A program made the position numbers and the translations under genes. The notes beneath the pieces are model-generated. The model worked only from the letters and a program-made list of their open reading frames with translations, searched no databases and was not told the origin of the DNA. Shown piece after piece: positions 7,763-15,519 of a DNA stretch of 64,000 nt. The first letter of the stretch is position 1. The number at the start of each line of letters is the position of its first letter. Origin of the DNA: Candidatus Bathyarchaeota archaeon (GTDB taxonomy: Archaea; Thermoproteota; Bathyarchaeia; TCS64); assembly GCA_026394265.1 (NCBI GenBank), contig JAPKYO010000028.1:56813-120812 (forward strand), given 5' to 3'.

Positions 7763-8370
7763 CCGCGCAACGCAGCCATGATCTGCTCGCCGGTCACCGG
7801 ACCCTTACGCAGGAGCCATATCTCCTCCCCCGACAGGTCCACGACCGTCGAGGATTCCCCGCCCGGCGACGCCCCACCATCCAGTATGATGTCCACCTTG
7901 TTCCCGAAGATCCGCTTCGCCTCCTCCGCCGACTCGGCGGGCTCCTCCCCCGAGATGTTCGCGCTCGTGCTCACGATCACGCCCCCCGCCGCCTTCGCCA
8001 GCTTCTGAGCCACCGGGTAAGGCGACACGCGCACGCCGAGCGTCTTCGCCCCACGCTGGACCCACATGCTATACTTCACCTTCGACGGAAGCACGAGCGT
8101 CAACGGACCCGGCCAGAACTTGGCCGCGAGCTTCTCCGCCTCGGGCGACATCTCCACAACCTTACGAGCCGCCTCGATGTCCGCGCAGATCAGCGGGAGC
8201 GGCTTGTCCGCCCTCCCCTTCAGCTCGCATATCCTCTGCGCAGCATCAGGATCGGAGGGGGCGCACCCGATGCCGTAGACGGTCTCCGTCGGATACACGA
8301 CGACCCCGCCCTGCACCATCAGGTACGCCGCCGCCTTTATCGCCTCATCAGTCGCCTCGAGGAACTTCAT
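7759..8370 (-). CDS. L-threonylcarbamoyladenylate synthase (Sua5/YrdC family)
   Basis: A 203-residue YrdC-domain enzyme that makes threonylcarbamoyl-AMP from threonine, bicarbonate and ATP for t6A37 in tRNA. Hallmarks are GGVVVYPTETVYGIG (about 21-35), the basic substrate-binding ELKGRADKPLPL (about 49-60), FWPGPLTLVLP (about 85-95) and GVRVSPYP. There is no C-terminal Sua5 domain, so it is the short YrdC-like form. It complements the Cgi121 (KEOPS) gene at the left end of the window. Confidence 0.92.
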   Translation of the reverse strand: MKFLEATDEAIKAAAYLMVQGGVVVYPTETVYGIGCAPSDPDAAQRICELKGRADKPLPLICADIEAARKVVEMSPEAEKLAAKFWPGPLTLVLPSKVKYSMWVQRGAKTLGVRVSPYPVAQKLAKAAGGVIVSTSANISGEEPAESAEEAKRIFGNKVDIILDGGASPGGESSTVVDLSGEEIWLLRKGPVTGEQIMAALRG

Positions 8371-8413
8371 ACCTGATACCCAACGGGGCGACCCGATTTA
8401 AGGGATGTGCGCC

Positions 8414-8773
8414 CTACGAGACGCCCGCGCCGATGTTCAGGATGACCGCGGGCTTATCCCCCGTGTTGAAGAAGCCGTGGGGGACATTCGCGGGAAGGTA
8501 GATGACGTCACCCGGCTCAGCCGGCGCCCTCTCCTCCCCCACCTGGATCTCACCCGAGCCACTCACCACGATGTAGATCTGCTCCTCCTTCACGTGATTA
8601 TGCATCAGGTTCGTCTCCCCCGGCGGGACGGTGAGCCGAGCGACCCCCTTGAACGCCTTCAGAATCTCCGCCTTCGGCGTGAACCGCCACACGATCTGGT
8701 AGAGAACCTTCTCACCGTGTATCTCGTTAAGCGCCTTCTTCGGGACGCCGTTCAGGTTGACCTTCTCGATCAT
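8414..8773 (-). CDS. Cupin-domain protein
   Basis: A 119-residue single-domain cupin. Cupin motif 1 reads as PPGETNLMHNHVKEEQIYIV with a C-terminal Gly-containing strand SGSGEIQVG, and motif 2 as PGDVIYLPANVPHGFFN; the His, His, Glu and His ligands (HNH, EE, PHG) are kept, so metal binding is expected. The substrate cannot be deduced. It stands as a probable single gene between Sua5 and the NikR-like regulator, in the same orientation as both. Confidence 0.85.
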   Translation of the reverse strand: MIEKVNLNGVPKKALNEIHGEKVLYQIVWRFTPKAEILKAFKGVARLTVPPGETNLMHNHVKEEQIYIVVSGSGEIQVGEERAPAEPGDVIYLPANVPHGFFNTGDKPAVILNIGAGVS

Positions 8774-8824
8774 AGCGCCTGAAAACGGCGCAAGCCACTA
8801 GATAAAGGGTACCAGCCGGGGGAA

Positions 8825-9208
8825 TCAGATTATGAGCAGCTTGACGTACTCGTTCTCCTCGTTCCTCTGAAGCTGCGCCGAAAGCTCCCTAACCCGGGCC
8901 GCGTCCCCCTCCAACAGGAACAGCTCCATACACTTCCCCTCCCGGAACCTGTTATGAAGCTGCATGTGGATGATGTCCTGGTACTGCCCCTTGATCTGCG
9001 TGACGTGGTGCTCCGCCTCGTGACTGTGAATCGCCAAAAGCAGCCCACTCACCACCCCCTCAAGCCTCTGCTTCTCCCGCCCATCCGTCAAGAACAGCCG
9101 AATAGCCGCCCTCATCACCTCGCTGCGCCCCGAGTACCCCAGATCCTCCTGAAGCTCATCCAGATCCTCAAGCAACTGATCATTCAACGAGAGACTAACG
9201 ACGGGCAT
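8825..9208 (-). CDS. NikR-like ribbon-helix-helix metal regulator
   Basis: 127 residues: an N-terminal ribbon-helix-helix domain (VVSLSLNDQLLEDLDEL, then GYSGRSEVMRAAIRLFL) and a C-terminal ACT-like NikR domain. In NikR, nickel is held by His, His, His and Cys; here EHHVT, HMQLH and GKCMEL align with those positions, but the middle histidine of the usual HVH is Gln and the loop before the cysteine is longer. Metal preference may therefore differ from nickel. ATG at 9208 is preferred over GTG at 9211. It is divergent from a metal ABC importer and the shared region has repeated half-sites, so it probably controls that operon. Confidence 0.8.
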   Translation of the reverse strand: MPVVSLSLNDQLLEDLDELQEDLGYSGRSEVMRAAIRLFLTDGREKQRLEGVVSGLLLAIHSHEAEHHVTQIKGQYQDIIHMQLHNRFREGKCMELFLLEGDAARVRELSAQLQRNEENEYVKLLII

Positions 9209-9216
9209 CACAATCA

Positions 9217-9279
9217 GTTAATAACAAAGGGGCTCCTAGGTAATATATTTTATTAACAAATTGCTAGAAGTTTATTAAC
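9217..9279. promoter_or_regulatory. Candidate operators and promoters between NikR-like gene and metal importer
   Basis: GTTAATAA (9217-9224) forms an inverted pair with TTATTAAC (9250-9257), and TTATTAAC recurs at 9272-9279, 22 bp from the second. The AT-rich segments also serve as likely TATA boxes for both divergent genes, the last about 34 bp before the ATG at 9310. Binding by the NikR-like protein is inferred from position. Confidence 0.6.
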
Positions 9280-9309
9280 TTCCCCCCTCATCCCTACCCC
9301 GATACCGCC

Positions 9310-10242
9310 ATGGACAGACGCCTCGCCGCAGCACTCATCCTCGCAGCCATAGCATCGGCTGGGATGGGCGCAGCATACATGGCGAGGACACAGCCACAGA
9401 GCAGCGGCAAACTAGCCGTAGTCGCATCATTCTACCCCCTCGCCTACATGGCTGAGACCATAGGCGGCGACAACGTCGAGATCACAACACTCATACAACC
9501 CGGCATCGAGCCACACAGCTGGCAACCCTCAGCCGGCGACCTCGTAGCCTGCAGCGACGCAGACATAATCATCTACAACGGCGCGGGACTCGACAACTGG
9601 CTACAGGACGACATACTCCCCTCCATAGACGCCGCCGGTAAAATCATCGTAGACACGACCCAGAACGTCACCCTCTGGAGAAACGTGAACCAGCCCGAGA
9701 TGCAGGAGCACGGCGCATACGACCCACACACGTGGGTCAGCCCACACGAGGCGCACCAGCAGGCGGAAGCCATCTACAACGCGTTGATCCAAAAGGATCC
9801 CAGCCACGTCGACTACTACACAGCCAGATGGACGACACTATCAACCAAACTCAACACACTCGACGCATCATACGCCACCCAGCTAAGCAACAAGACGAAG
9901 ACCACCATCTTCGTCACACACGACGCATTCGGATACATCGCCCGCCGCTACGGATTCCAGCAAGAAAGCATCGTCGGCATCTCAGCCGACGCCCAGCCAA
10001 GCACCGAGACACTCGTACAGATAATCAACCAGATGCAGCAGACGGACACCTACACGTTCTACATAGAGCCCGGCTACACCGACATTTACGTACAGACGGT
10101 GAAGACCGAACTACAGGCGCGCACGGGCAAGACCATCCAGATACTGGAACTATACCACATGAACGGACCACAGGACGGACTCGACTACCTCGCCCAGATG
10201 GGGAAAAACCTAGAAAGCCTACGGGAGGGACTGGGATCATGA
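9310..10242 (+). CDS. Metal ABC transporter substrate-binding protein (ZnuA/TroA family)
   Basis: 310 residues: an N-terminal signal or anchor helix (RLAAALILAAIASAGMGAAY) with no lipobox cysteine, then a TroA-type cluster A-I fold. Expected metal-ligand regions are visible: GIEPHSW (first His), YDPHTWVSP (second His), VTHDAFGYIARRYG (third His) and YIEPGY (acidic ligand region). There is no His-rich loop. Family members bind Zn or Mn outside the membrane and deliver it to the permease. It is the first gene of a three-gene operon and ends with an ATGA overlap into the ATPase gene. Confidence 0.9.
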   Translation: MDRRLAAALILAAIASAGMGAAYMARTQPQSSGKLAVVASFYPLAYMAETIGGDNVEITTLIQPGIEPHSWQPSAGDLVACSDADIIIYNGAGLDNWLQDDILPSIDAAGKIIVDTTQNVTLWRNVNQPEMQEHGAYDPHTWVSPHEAHQQAEAIYNALIQKDPSHVDYYTARWTTLSTKLNTLDASYATQLSNKTKTTIFVTHDAFGYIARRYGFQQESIVGISADAQPSTETLVQIINQMQQTDTYTFYIEPGYTDIYVQTVKTELQARTGKTIQILELYHMNGPQDGLDYLAQMGKNLESLREGLGS

Positions 10243-11030
10243 TGGAGAAGCAGCCGGTCATCGAGGTCGAGGGGGTTACAATAAGCCGCTCCGGCGAACG
10301 AGTCATCGAGGACGCCACGTTCAAGGTGCTCCGAGGCGACTTCGTCGGAGTAGTCGGACCAAACGGCGGAGGCAAGACCACACTACTCAAGGCCACCCTC
10401 GGGCTCCTCCCCCGAGACGCCGGCACCATCAAACTCTTCGGAACCCCCGTCGAACACTTCCGCGACTGGCGCAGAGTCGCCTACGTCGGGCAGGACTCCA
10501 CCAACTTCGACCAGAGCTTCCCCCTGAGCGTCCGCGAACTCGTCAGCCTCGGGAGGATAAACAGGGAGAACATCGGACACCGACTCGGCGCCGAGGACTG
10601 GAAACACGTCGACGAGATGCTCAAACTCATGGGAATAGCCGACCTCTCCGAGAAGCGCATAGGCCAACTAAGCGGCGGCCAGAAGCAGCGCGTCTTCGTC
10701 GCCAAGGCGATGACCCGCGACCCAGATGTGCTCCTCCTCGACGAACCCGTCGCCGGCGTCGACCCCGAGACACAGGAACGATTCTACATGAAGCTCAGCA
10801 ACCTCAACGCCCAGAAGGGCACGACCATCATCAACGTCAGCCACGACCTCAGCGCCGTCTTCTGCAGGATGAGCAGGGTCATCTGCGTGAACAGGGAGGT
10901 AAACGTCGCCGACATCGGGGACGAGGCGGGCTTCACCACCGCCCTGAAGAAGGCGTATGGCGAACACTTCCACTTCGTCTTCCACGAACACATGTGCGAG
11001 GGATTATTCGAAGATGACAGACCCGATTAG
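10239..11030 (+). CDS. Metal ABC transporter ATP-binding protein (ZnuC-like)
   Basis: 263 residues with Walker A GPNGGGKTT, Q-loop YVGQDS, signature LSGGQKQRVF, Walker B VLLLDEPVAGVD and H-loop NVSHDL, so it should be an active nucleotide-binding subunit. The C-terminus has a histidine-bearing tail (EHFHFVFHEHMCE) that could sense or bind metal, as in related ZnuC/MntB ATPases. The start ATG at 10239 overlaps the stop of the binding-protein gene; a second ATG follows immediately. It overlaps the permease gene by 17 bases, so translation is probably coupled. Confidence 0.92.
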   Translation: MMEKQPVIEVEGVTISRSGERVIEDATFKVLRGDFVGVVGPNGGGKTTLLKATLGLLPRDAGTIKLFGTPVEHFRDWRRVAYVGQDSTNFDQSFPLSVRELVSLGRINRENIGHRLGAEDWKHVDEMLKLMGIADLSEKRIGQLSGGQKQRVFVAKAMTRDPDVLLLDEPVAGVDPETQERFYMKLSNLNAQKGTTIINVSHDLSAVFCRMSRVICVNREVNVADIGDEAGFTTALKKAYGEHFHFVFHEHMCEGLFEDDRPD

Positions 11031-11823
11031 CCTCCTCGGGTACAGGTTCTTCCAGTACGCGCTGCTGGGGGGATCGGTCGCGGCGCTCGTCTGCGCCCTC
11101 ATCGGCGTATTCGTCATCCTCCGAAAAGAGTCGATGATCGGGGACGGCGTCGCCCACATCAGCTTCGGCGGCATCGCCCTCGGTCTCTTCCTAGGCGTCA
11201 ACCCACTCATCACCGCCCTCATCGTCGCCGTCCTCGGCGTCCTAGCCATCGGCTACATGCGCCGCCACGGGCTCGCCCAGAGCGACTCCGCCATAGCAGT
11301 CATGCTCGCCATCGGATTCAGCACCGGCCTCATACTCATCAGCCTAGCCGGCGGCTTCAACGTCGACCTCTTCAGCTACCTATTCGGCTCCATCCTCACA
11401 ATAAGCACGACTGACCTCCTCATAGTAACTGGGCTCGGCTTGGTGAGCCTCGCCATCGTCGGCGTCTTCTACAAGGAGCTACTCAGCATCACATTCGACG
11501 AGGAGTCTTCACGCCTCATGGGGGTCCCTGTAGGGCTTCTCTCCAACGTCCTCAACGTACTCGTCGCGGTCACAATCGTCCTGAGCATCAAGGTCGTGGG
11601 GATGATACTCGTCGCCGCGCTTCTCGTGATACCCGGGCTCACAGCCCTCCAGCTCGGGATGAACTTCAGGGACACGGTGATCGCCGCGATCCTGTTCGGG
11701 ATCGTCAGTGTGGTTGTCGGCGTCTTCACATCCGCCCTCTTCAACGTCGCCACGAGCGGAGTCATCGTATTCACACTCGTCGCCTTCTTCCTCGCCACCG
11801 CCGCGTGGCGCAGGTTGACCTGA
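11014..11823 (+). CDS. Metal ABC transporter permease (ZnuB family)
   Basis: 269 residues with about eight membrane helices typical of the ABC-3 permease family: GYRFFQYALLGGSVAALVCA at the start, a conserved VILRKESMIGDGVAHISFGG loop, the coupling region FDEESSRLMGVP, and VVGMILVAALLVIPGLTA. The ATG at 11014 is chosen because it starts at the normal family position (TDPISLLGYRFF); an in-frame upstream ATG would add residues encoded within the ATPase gene. With the two preceding genes it forms a complete Zn/Mn-type importer. Confidence 0.92.
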   Translation: MTDPISLLGYRFFQYALLGGSVAALVCALIGVFVILRKESMIGDGVAHISFGGIALGLFLGVNPLITALIVAVLGVLAIGYMRRHGLAQSDSAIAVMLAIGFSTGLILISLAGGFNVDLFSYLFGSILTISTTDLLIVTGLGLVSLAIVGVFYKELLSITFDEESSRLMGVPVGLLSNVLNVLVAVTIVLSIKVVGMILVAALLVIPGLTALQLGMNFRDTVIAAILFGIVSVVVGVFTSALFNVATSGVIVFTLVAFFLATAAWRRLT

Positions 11824-11868
11824 TCAAGATTTATCAACCGCCCTTCCAAACGACGGATCGGTGAGAAT

Positions 11869-12045
11869 TTGCCACTCTACGAGAAGCCACACGTCGACCA
11901 CGACAAGCACCTATGCAGCCTCGTCGCCGAGGGAATGGAGTTACTCGATTACAAGGAGCTTGTGAGGAACCCGAAGTACATCTGCAGGGTCTGCGGAAGG
12001 GCGGCCGCGAGCGAGAAGAACCTCTGCGACCCCGTCCCGCTATAA
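11869..12045 (+). CDS. Small cysteine-rich (zinc-ribbon-like) protein, 58 aa
   Basis: A 58-residue protein starting at TTG, with a clear Shine-Dalgarno-like GGTGA five bases upstream. It has HVDHDKHLC near the N-terminus and CRVCGRAA with a further cysteine (NLC) near the end, which could form one zinc site with the histidines. It follows the metal importer permease by 45 bp on the same strand. Function is not known. The codon pattern, ribosome site and cysteine arrangement support a real gene despite its size. Confidence 0.7.
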   Translation: MPLYEKPHVDHDKHLCSLVAEGMELLDYKELVRNPKYICRVCGRAAASEKNLCDPVPL

Positions 12046-12079
12046 CCTCAGGGTTAACGTTTAATGCCTCGCGGCGCAG

Positions 12080-12565
12080 ATGCCTCCCCGTATGTCCGCC
12101 GAGGGCGTCCGCAGGGGATACACACTCCTGACACTCTACATAATAGAGGTGATCAAGGACCTCGGGACGCAGCCGAGCCTCGACAAGCTGATGGAGGCGG
12201 CGGAGAAGCAGGGCGCCCTGATCGCGAAGGAGATGAGGAAGCTGATCCCAGCGGGGCTCACGCCACTAGAGACGGGCGCAGAAGTTTACCTCCGCTTCAT
12301 GAAGGACGCGGGCGCGGAGGTCAGCGTCCACAAGAGGGAGGAGAGGAGCGTCACATTCGTCGTGAGGCGGTGCCCATTCCACGAGGCCTTCCTAGAGGTC
12401 GGCGTCGACTGCGGCATCTTCCTCAAGGGGCTATGCAGTAGCCTCACCCTCCCCGCCATACAGGCGACCCTCAACGAGTTTGACCCACACCTCAGGGTGG
12501 AGAACGTCGTTGCCCGCCAGTCAGCCGAGGAAGTCTGCCTCGAACGCGTCTACCTATCCGAGTAG
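12080..12565 (+). CDS. Conserved protein, possibly ATC-hydrolase/V4R-like
   Basis: 161 residues. An N-terminal helical part is followed by VRRCPFHEAF (about 94-103), DCGIFLKGLCSSL and a final EEVCLERVY. This spacing of Cys in RxCPF, CxxFxxGLC and a late C recalls the L-2-amino-thiazoline-4-carboxylate hydrolase-like and V4R-type small-molecule domains, but the match is only suggestive. No membrane helix or signal is present. It lies between the small zinc protein and a flavoprotein on the same strand. Two in-frame ATGs (12080, 12092) are possible starts. Confidence 0.5.
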   Translation: MPPRMSAEGVRRGYTLLTLYIIEVIKDLGTQPSLDKLMEAAEKQGALIAKEMRKLIPAGLTPLETGAEVYLRFMKDAGAEVSVHKREERSVTFVVRRCPFHEAFLEVGVDCGIFLKGLCSSLTLPAIQATLNEFDPHLRVENVVARQSAEEVCLERVYLSE

Positions 12566-12597
12566 CCGTTTTATCCAACCTCGCGCCCACCATACCC

Positions 12598-14184
12598 ATG
12601 GTCAACGTCGTAGATACGGACGTTCTCGTACTCGGCTCCGGAGGCGCGGGGCTCAGAGCAGCAATCGAGGTCAACACCCGCAAGCTGAGGGCGGTCGTGG
12701 TCTCGAAGGCGCCCGCGGGGATGAACAACTGCACCGTCGTCGCGGGTGGCGGATTCCGCGCAGCCTTCGAGGGGATGAGCCCCGAGGAGCACATGAAGGA
12801 CACGATCGAGGTCGGGAAGGGGCTCAACGACAGGCGCCTCGTCGAGGTCTTCACAAAGGAGGGACCCGAGCGAATCCTAGAGATGCGTGACTACGGCGTC
12901 GAGGTCCGCGTCCACAAGACGGGCGCCGCCGTCGGCTCGATACCCAACCTCATGGGACTCGGGATGACGAAGCCCATGGTCGAGTACGCCAAGTCGAAGG
13001 GCGTCGAGTTCATCGACAACGTCGCCGTCACGAGGCTCCTCAAGAGGGGTGACCGCGTCGTCGGCGCGGTCGGCTACGACGTGAAGGAGGAGAAACCCGT
13101 GATCTTCTCGTCGAAGGCTGTTGTCCTCGCCTCGGGTGGGGCGGGCGCCATATACAAGAGGACCGACTGCCCCGTCCGCACCACCGGCGACGGCTACAGC
13201 CTGGGACTCCACGCGGGGGCAACCCTCAGGGATATGGAGTTCGTCCAGTTCTTCCCCCTCGCCCTCGCAGAGCCCGGGCAGCCACCATACCTCTTGGGCG
13301 GTCCACTCACCGAGGAGGGCAAGATAATGAACAGCCTCGGCGAGGACATCCCCCAGAAATATGGCCTGAAGGCACGCCCACTTGTCCTCAAGAGCAGGGA
13401 CCTCCTCAGCAGAGCCCTCATGACCGAGATCACGCAGGGCGGCGGCGTCGACGGCGCCGTACTCATAGACGCCCGCGAAGTCTTCAAGAAGATGAGCGAC
13501 AAACAGATCGCCGCCTCGGGCACCCAGCGGCTACTTGAGAAACTCAGGGCGTCGGAGAAGCCGTTCAGGGTCGCCCCGGTCTGCCACTTCTGCATGGGTG
13601 GACTCGTCATAGACGAACACGGAGACACCGGCGTACCGGGGCTCTACGCGGCGGGGGAGGTCGTCGGCGGAGTACACGGCGCGAACCGGCACGGCGGGAA
13701 CGCCCTGACGGACATCCTCGTCTTCGGCGAGAGAGCGGGCGCCACAGCGGCGGAACACGCCTCCAAGACGAAAAAGGAGAAGGTGACGGACCTAGCCGAC
13801 CCCGAACTCAAACGCTTCGACTCGATACTATCCAGAGAACGGGGCTACAACCCCCATGATGTGATGACCCGGCTAAAGGAGACGATGTGGGCGAAGGCAG
13901 GCATCATCAGGGACAGCGCCAGCCTCGCCGAGGCCTTCGAGGCCGTCTTCGACCTCAAGCTGATGGCTGAGAGGATCGTCGCCCGGAAGGGGCGGGACAT
14001 GCTCGTCGCCCTCGAGGCACCAATGGCGCTGGAGTCGGCGGAGATGATCATCCGAGCCGCCATGGAGAGGAAGGAGAGCCGCGGCGCCCACTACAGAACC
14101 GACTACCCGAGGGAGGACCCGAACTGGCTCAAACCCATCTACATCAACCTCTCCGACACGGGCGCCCTCAAGTTCAAATCGTGA
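12598..14184 (+). CDS. FAD-dependent fumarate reductase/succinate dehydrogenase-type flavoprotein
   Basis: 528 residues. An FAD-binding dinucleotide fold begins at LVLGSGGAGLRAAIE (about 10-24), with VVLASGGAGAIYKRT further on, and the conserved GLYAAGEVVGGVHGANRHGG segment (about 353-372) that binds FAD in the FrdA/SdhA/aspartate-oxidase family. HxxGG-type substrate residues appear in CHFCMGGLVIDEHGDTGV. The C-terminal helical domain ends in SRGAHYRTDYP, also typical. No iron-sulfur or membrane-anchor subunit is adjacent, so it might be a soluble fumarate-type reductase or an unassigned member; the substrate is uncertain. Confidence 0.85.
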   Translation: MVNVVDTDVLVLGSGGAGLRAAIEVNTRKLRAVVVSKAPAGMNNCTVVAGGGFRAAFEGMSPEEHMKDTIEVGKGLNDRRLVEVFTKEGPERILEMRDYGVEVRVHKTGAAVGSIPNLMGLGMTKPMVEYAKSKGVEFIDNVAVTRLLKRGDRVVGAVGYDVKEEKPVIFSSKAVVLASGGAGAIYKRTDCPVRTTGDGYSLGLHAGATLRDMEFVQFFPLALAEPGQPPYLLGGPLTEEGKIMNSLGEDIPQKYGLKARPLVLKSRDLLSRALMTEITQGGGVDGAVLIDAREVFKKMSDKQIAASGTQRLLEKLRASEKPFRVAPVCHFCMGGLVIDEHGDTGVPGLYAAGEVVGGVHGANRHGGNALTDILVFGERAGATAAEHASKTKKEKVTDLADPELKRFDSILSRERGYNPHDVMTRLKETMWAKAGIIRDSASLAEAFEAVFDLKLMAERIVARKGRDMLVALEAPMALESAEMIIRAAMERKESRGAHYRTDYPREDPNWLKPIYINLSDTGALKFKS

Positions 14185-14190
14185 ACACCC

Positions 14191-14889
14191 ATGAACCCCC
14201 TGACCGAGGAGATCATCGGCGAGACGCGCCGCCACTACGATGCGGCGAAGGCGGAAGCATCGAAGCGCTACTTCAGGGAACCCATCCAGAGCTGGGGGCT
14301 CTCCATGCCACAATGCAAGGAGATCGCCGCCAACTTCTACCCACGGGTCAAGGGGAACCTCCCCCTAACTATCGAGGTCGTCGGGGAGCTACACAGACAC
14401 GGCGTCTTCGAGGTCGCCGTCGTCGGCGACTACATACTCACAAAGATGAAGGGTCGCCTCACCCCGGGGCACTTCGATACATTCGACGGGTGGGTGGACA
14501 CGCTCAACAACTGGGCGAACACCGACAGCCTGTGCACGGGCATCATAGCCGAGACCATCCGCAAGGACCCCCGGCTCGTGGAGAGGCTCCTCGACTGGAC
14601 GAAGTCGGAGAACCGGTGGAGGCGCCGAGCCTCTGCTGTGTCACTCGTCCCCATCGCGAGAAAGGGAGACATGCTAGACGACGCCTTCCGCATAGCGGAC
14701 AAGCTGATGGAGGACAAGGACGACATGGTCCAGAAGAGCGTCGGGTGGCTACTCAAGGAAGCCTCCAAGAAGCACCCCGAGGAGGTCAGAGATTACCTAC
14801 TAAAGTGGAGGCCGAAGACCTCCGCCCTCGTTCTCCGCTACGCCTCAGAGAAGCTACCAAACGACAGGCGGGTCCTGAAGAGGGGCTAG
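14191..14889 (+). CDS. AlkD-like DNA alkylation repair HEAT-repeat protein
   Basis: 232 residues matching the AlkD/DUF HEAT-repeat family of DNA glycosylases that remove alkylated purines. Visible features are YFREPIQSWGLSMP near the N-terminus, DGWVDTLNNWANTDSLC (about 100-116; the W and D correspond to the DNA-binding and catalytic region), WRRRASAVSLVPIAR (about 146-160) and KSVGWLLKEASKKHPEEV (about 181-198). It begins six bases after the flavoprotein stop and its stop codon overlaps the convergent PadR gene. Confidence in family is high; the exact lesion is unknown. Confidence 0.85.
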   Translation: MNPLTEEIIGETRRHYDAAKAEASKRYFREPIQSWGLSMPQCKEIAANFYPRVKGNLPLTIEVVGELHRHGVFEVAVVGDYILTKMKGRLTPGHFDTFDGWVDTLNNWANTDSLCTGIIAETIRKDPRLVERLLDWTKSENRWRRRASAVSLVPIARKGDMLDDAFRIADKLMEDKDDMVQKSVGWLLKEASKKHPEEVRDYLLKWRPKTSALVLRYASEKLPNDRRVLKRG

Positions 14890-15452
14890 GGGTCCTTCTG
14901 AGCCCACTCTATCTCTATCTCGATCTCGCGCCCATCCTCGATGTAGGCGTATAAAAACTTGTAGACAAGATGCTCGGGGAACCTGATCGTCTCGGGCTTC
15001 ATCTCGGGGAGGTGCTCGGATGCCTCAACTTGCCCCTTCTTGAGGGATTCGCCGAACCTCACCAGGAGACCCCCTAGTTCCTCGCGGGTCATCTCGGCGC
15101 TGCCCTTCCGTATGGCGCGGTGGCGCTCGCCATACTCCTCGATGTACTCCATCATCGTGCCCCACCTATCCATACCGCGTCTAAGGGCACCCTCACCGAC
15201 AGGGGTGATTATGTAGTAGTGCCTATCCGGGGCGTCCTCCCTGTGCTCCACCCGGCCCGTTATCAGTCCCTCATCCAGCAGCTTCTCGATGGCAGGGTAG
15301 ACGGTCCCCGCCTTTGGCTTCCAGAAGCCCGAGAACATCTCGTCGAGGCGCTGGATGACGTTGTAGCCGTAGTTGGGGCCCTCGCTGAGGATGAGTAGTA
15401 TCCACATTTGTACTGGGCTCACCCCCTGTTCCCGCGGTAGAATAGGCTGCAT
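14886..15452 (-). CDS. PadR-family transcriptional regulator
   Basis: 188 residues with a PadR winged helix: LLILSEGPNYGYNVIQRLDE (about 19-38), GTVYPAIEKLLDEGLITGRV (about 51-70) and RHYYIITPVGEGALRR. A C-terminal helical part probably dimerises. It is divergent from a two-gene ABC exporter and the intergenic region holds overlapping palindromes, the usual arrangement for PadR repressors of efflux pumps released by toxic ligands. The regulatory link is inference; the family assignment is clear. Confidence 0.9.
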   Translation of the reverse strand: MQPILPREQGVSPVQMWILLILSEGPNYGYNVIQRLDEMFSGFWKPKAGTVYPAIEKLLDEGLITGRVEHREDAPDRHYYIITPVGEGALRRGMDRWGTMMEYIEEYGERHRAIRKGSAEMTREELGGLLVRFGESLKKGQVEASEHLPEMKPETIRFPEHLVYKFLYAYIEDGREIEIEIEWAQKDP

Positions 15453-15463
15453 CTATGTAACCG

Positions 15464-15493
15464 ATCTACGTATATAGATAATCTATATAATAT
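15464..15493. promoter_or_regulatory. Candidate PadR operator overlapping the ABC-exporter promoter
   Basis: TATAGAT-A-ATCTATA (15473-15487) is a perfect 7-1-7 palindrome and overlaps ATCTACGTATATAGAT (15464-15479), itself nearly palindromic. A further ATCTAT lies at 15451-15456. TATATAATAT (15484-15493) is a good TATA box about 30 bp before the exporter ATG, so a bound repressor would block it. Confidence 0.65.
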
Positions 15494-15519
15494 GCCTTGT
15501 CGTACACGGAGACCCACAC

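Noticed and set aside
6895..8376. Long plus-strand open frame (493 residues)
   Set aside because: The product is extremely Arg/His/Pro-rich and lies in the wrong frame over the DUF89 gene and opposite Sua5. It is an artefact of GC-rich codon use.
9732..10238. N-terminal extension of the ZnuC-like ATPase frame
   Set aside because: The frame is open through the binding-protein gene but the translated part is Arg/His/Thr-rich and unlike any ABC ATPase. The real start is the overlapping ATG at 10239.
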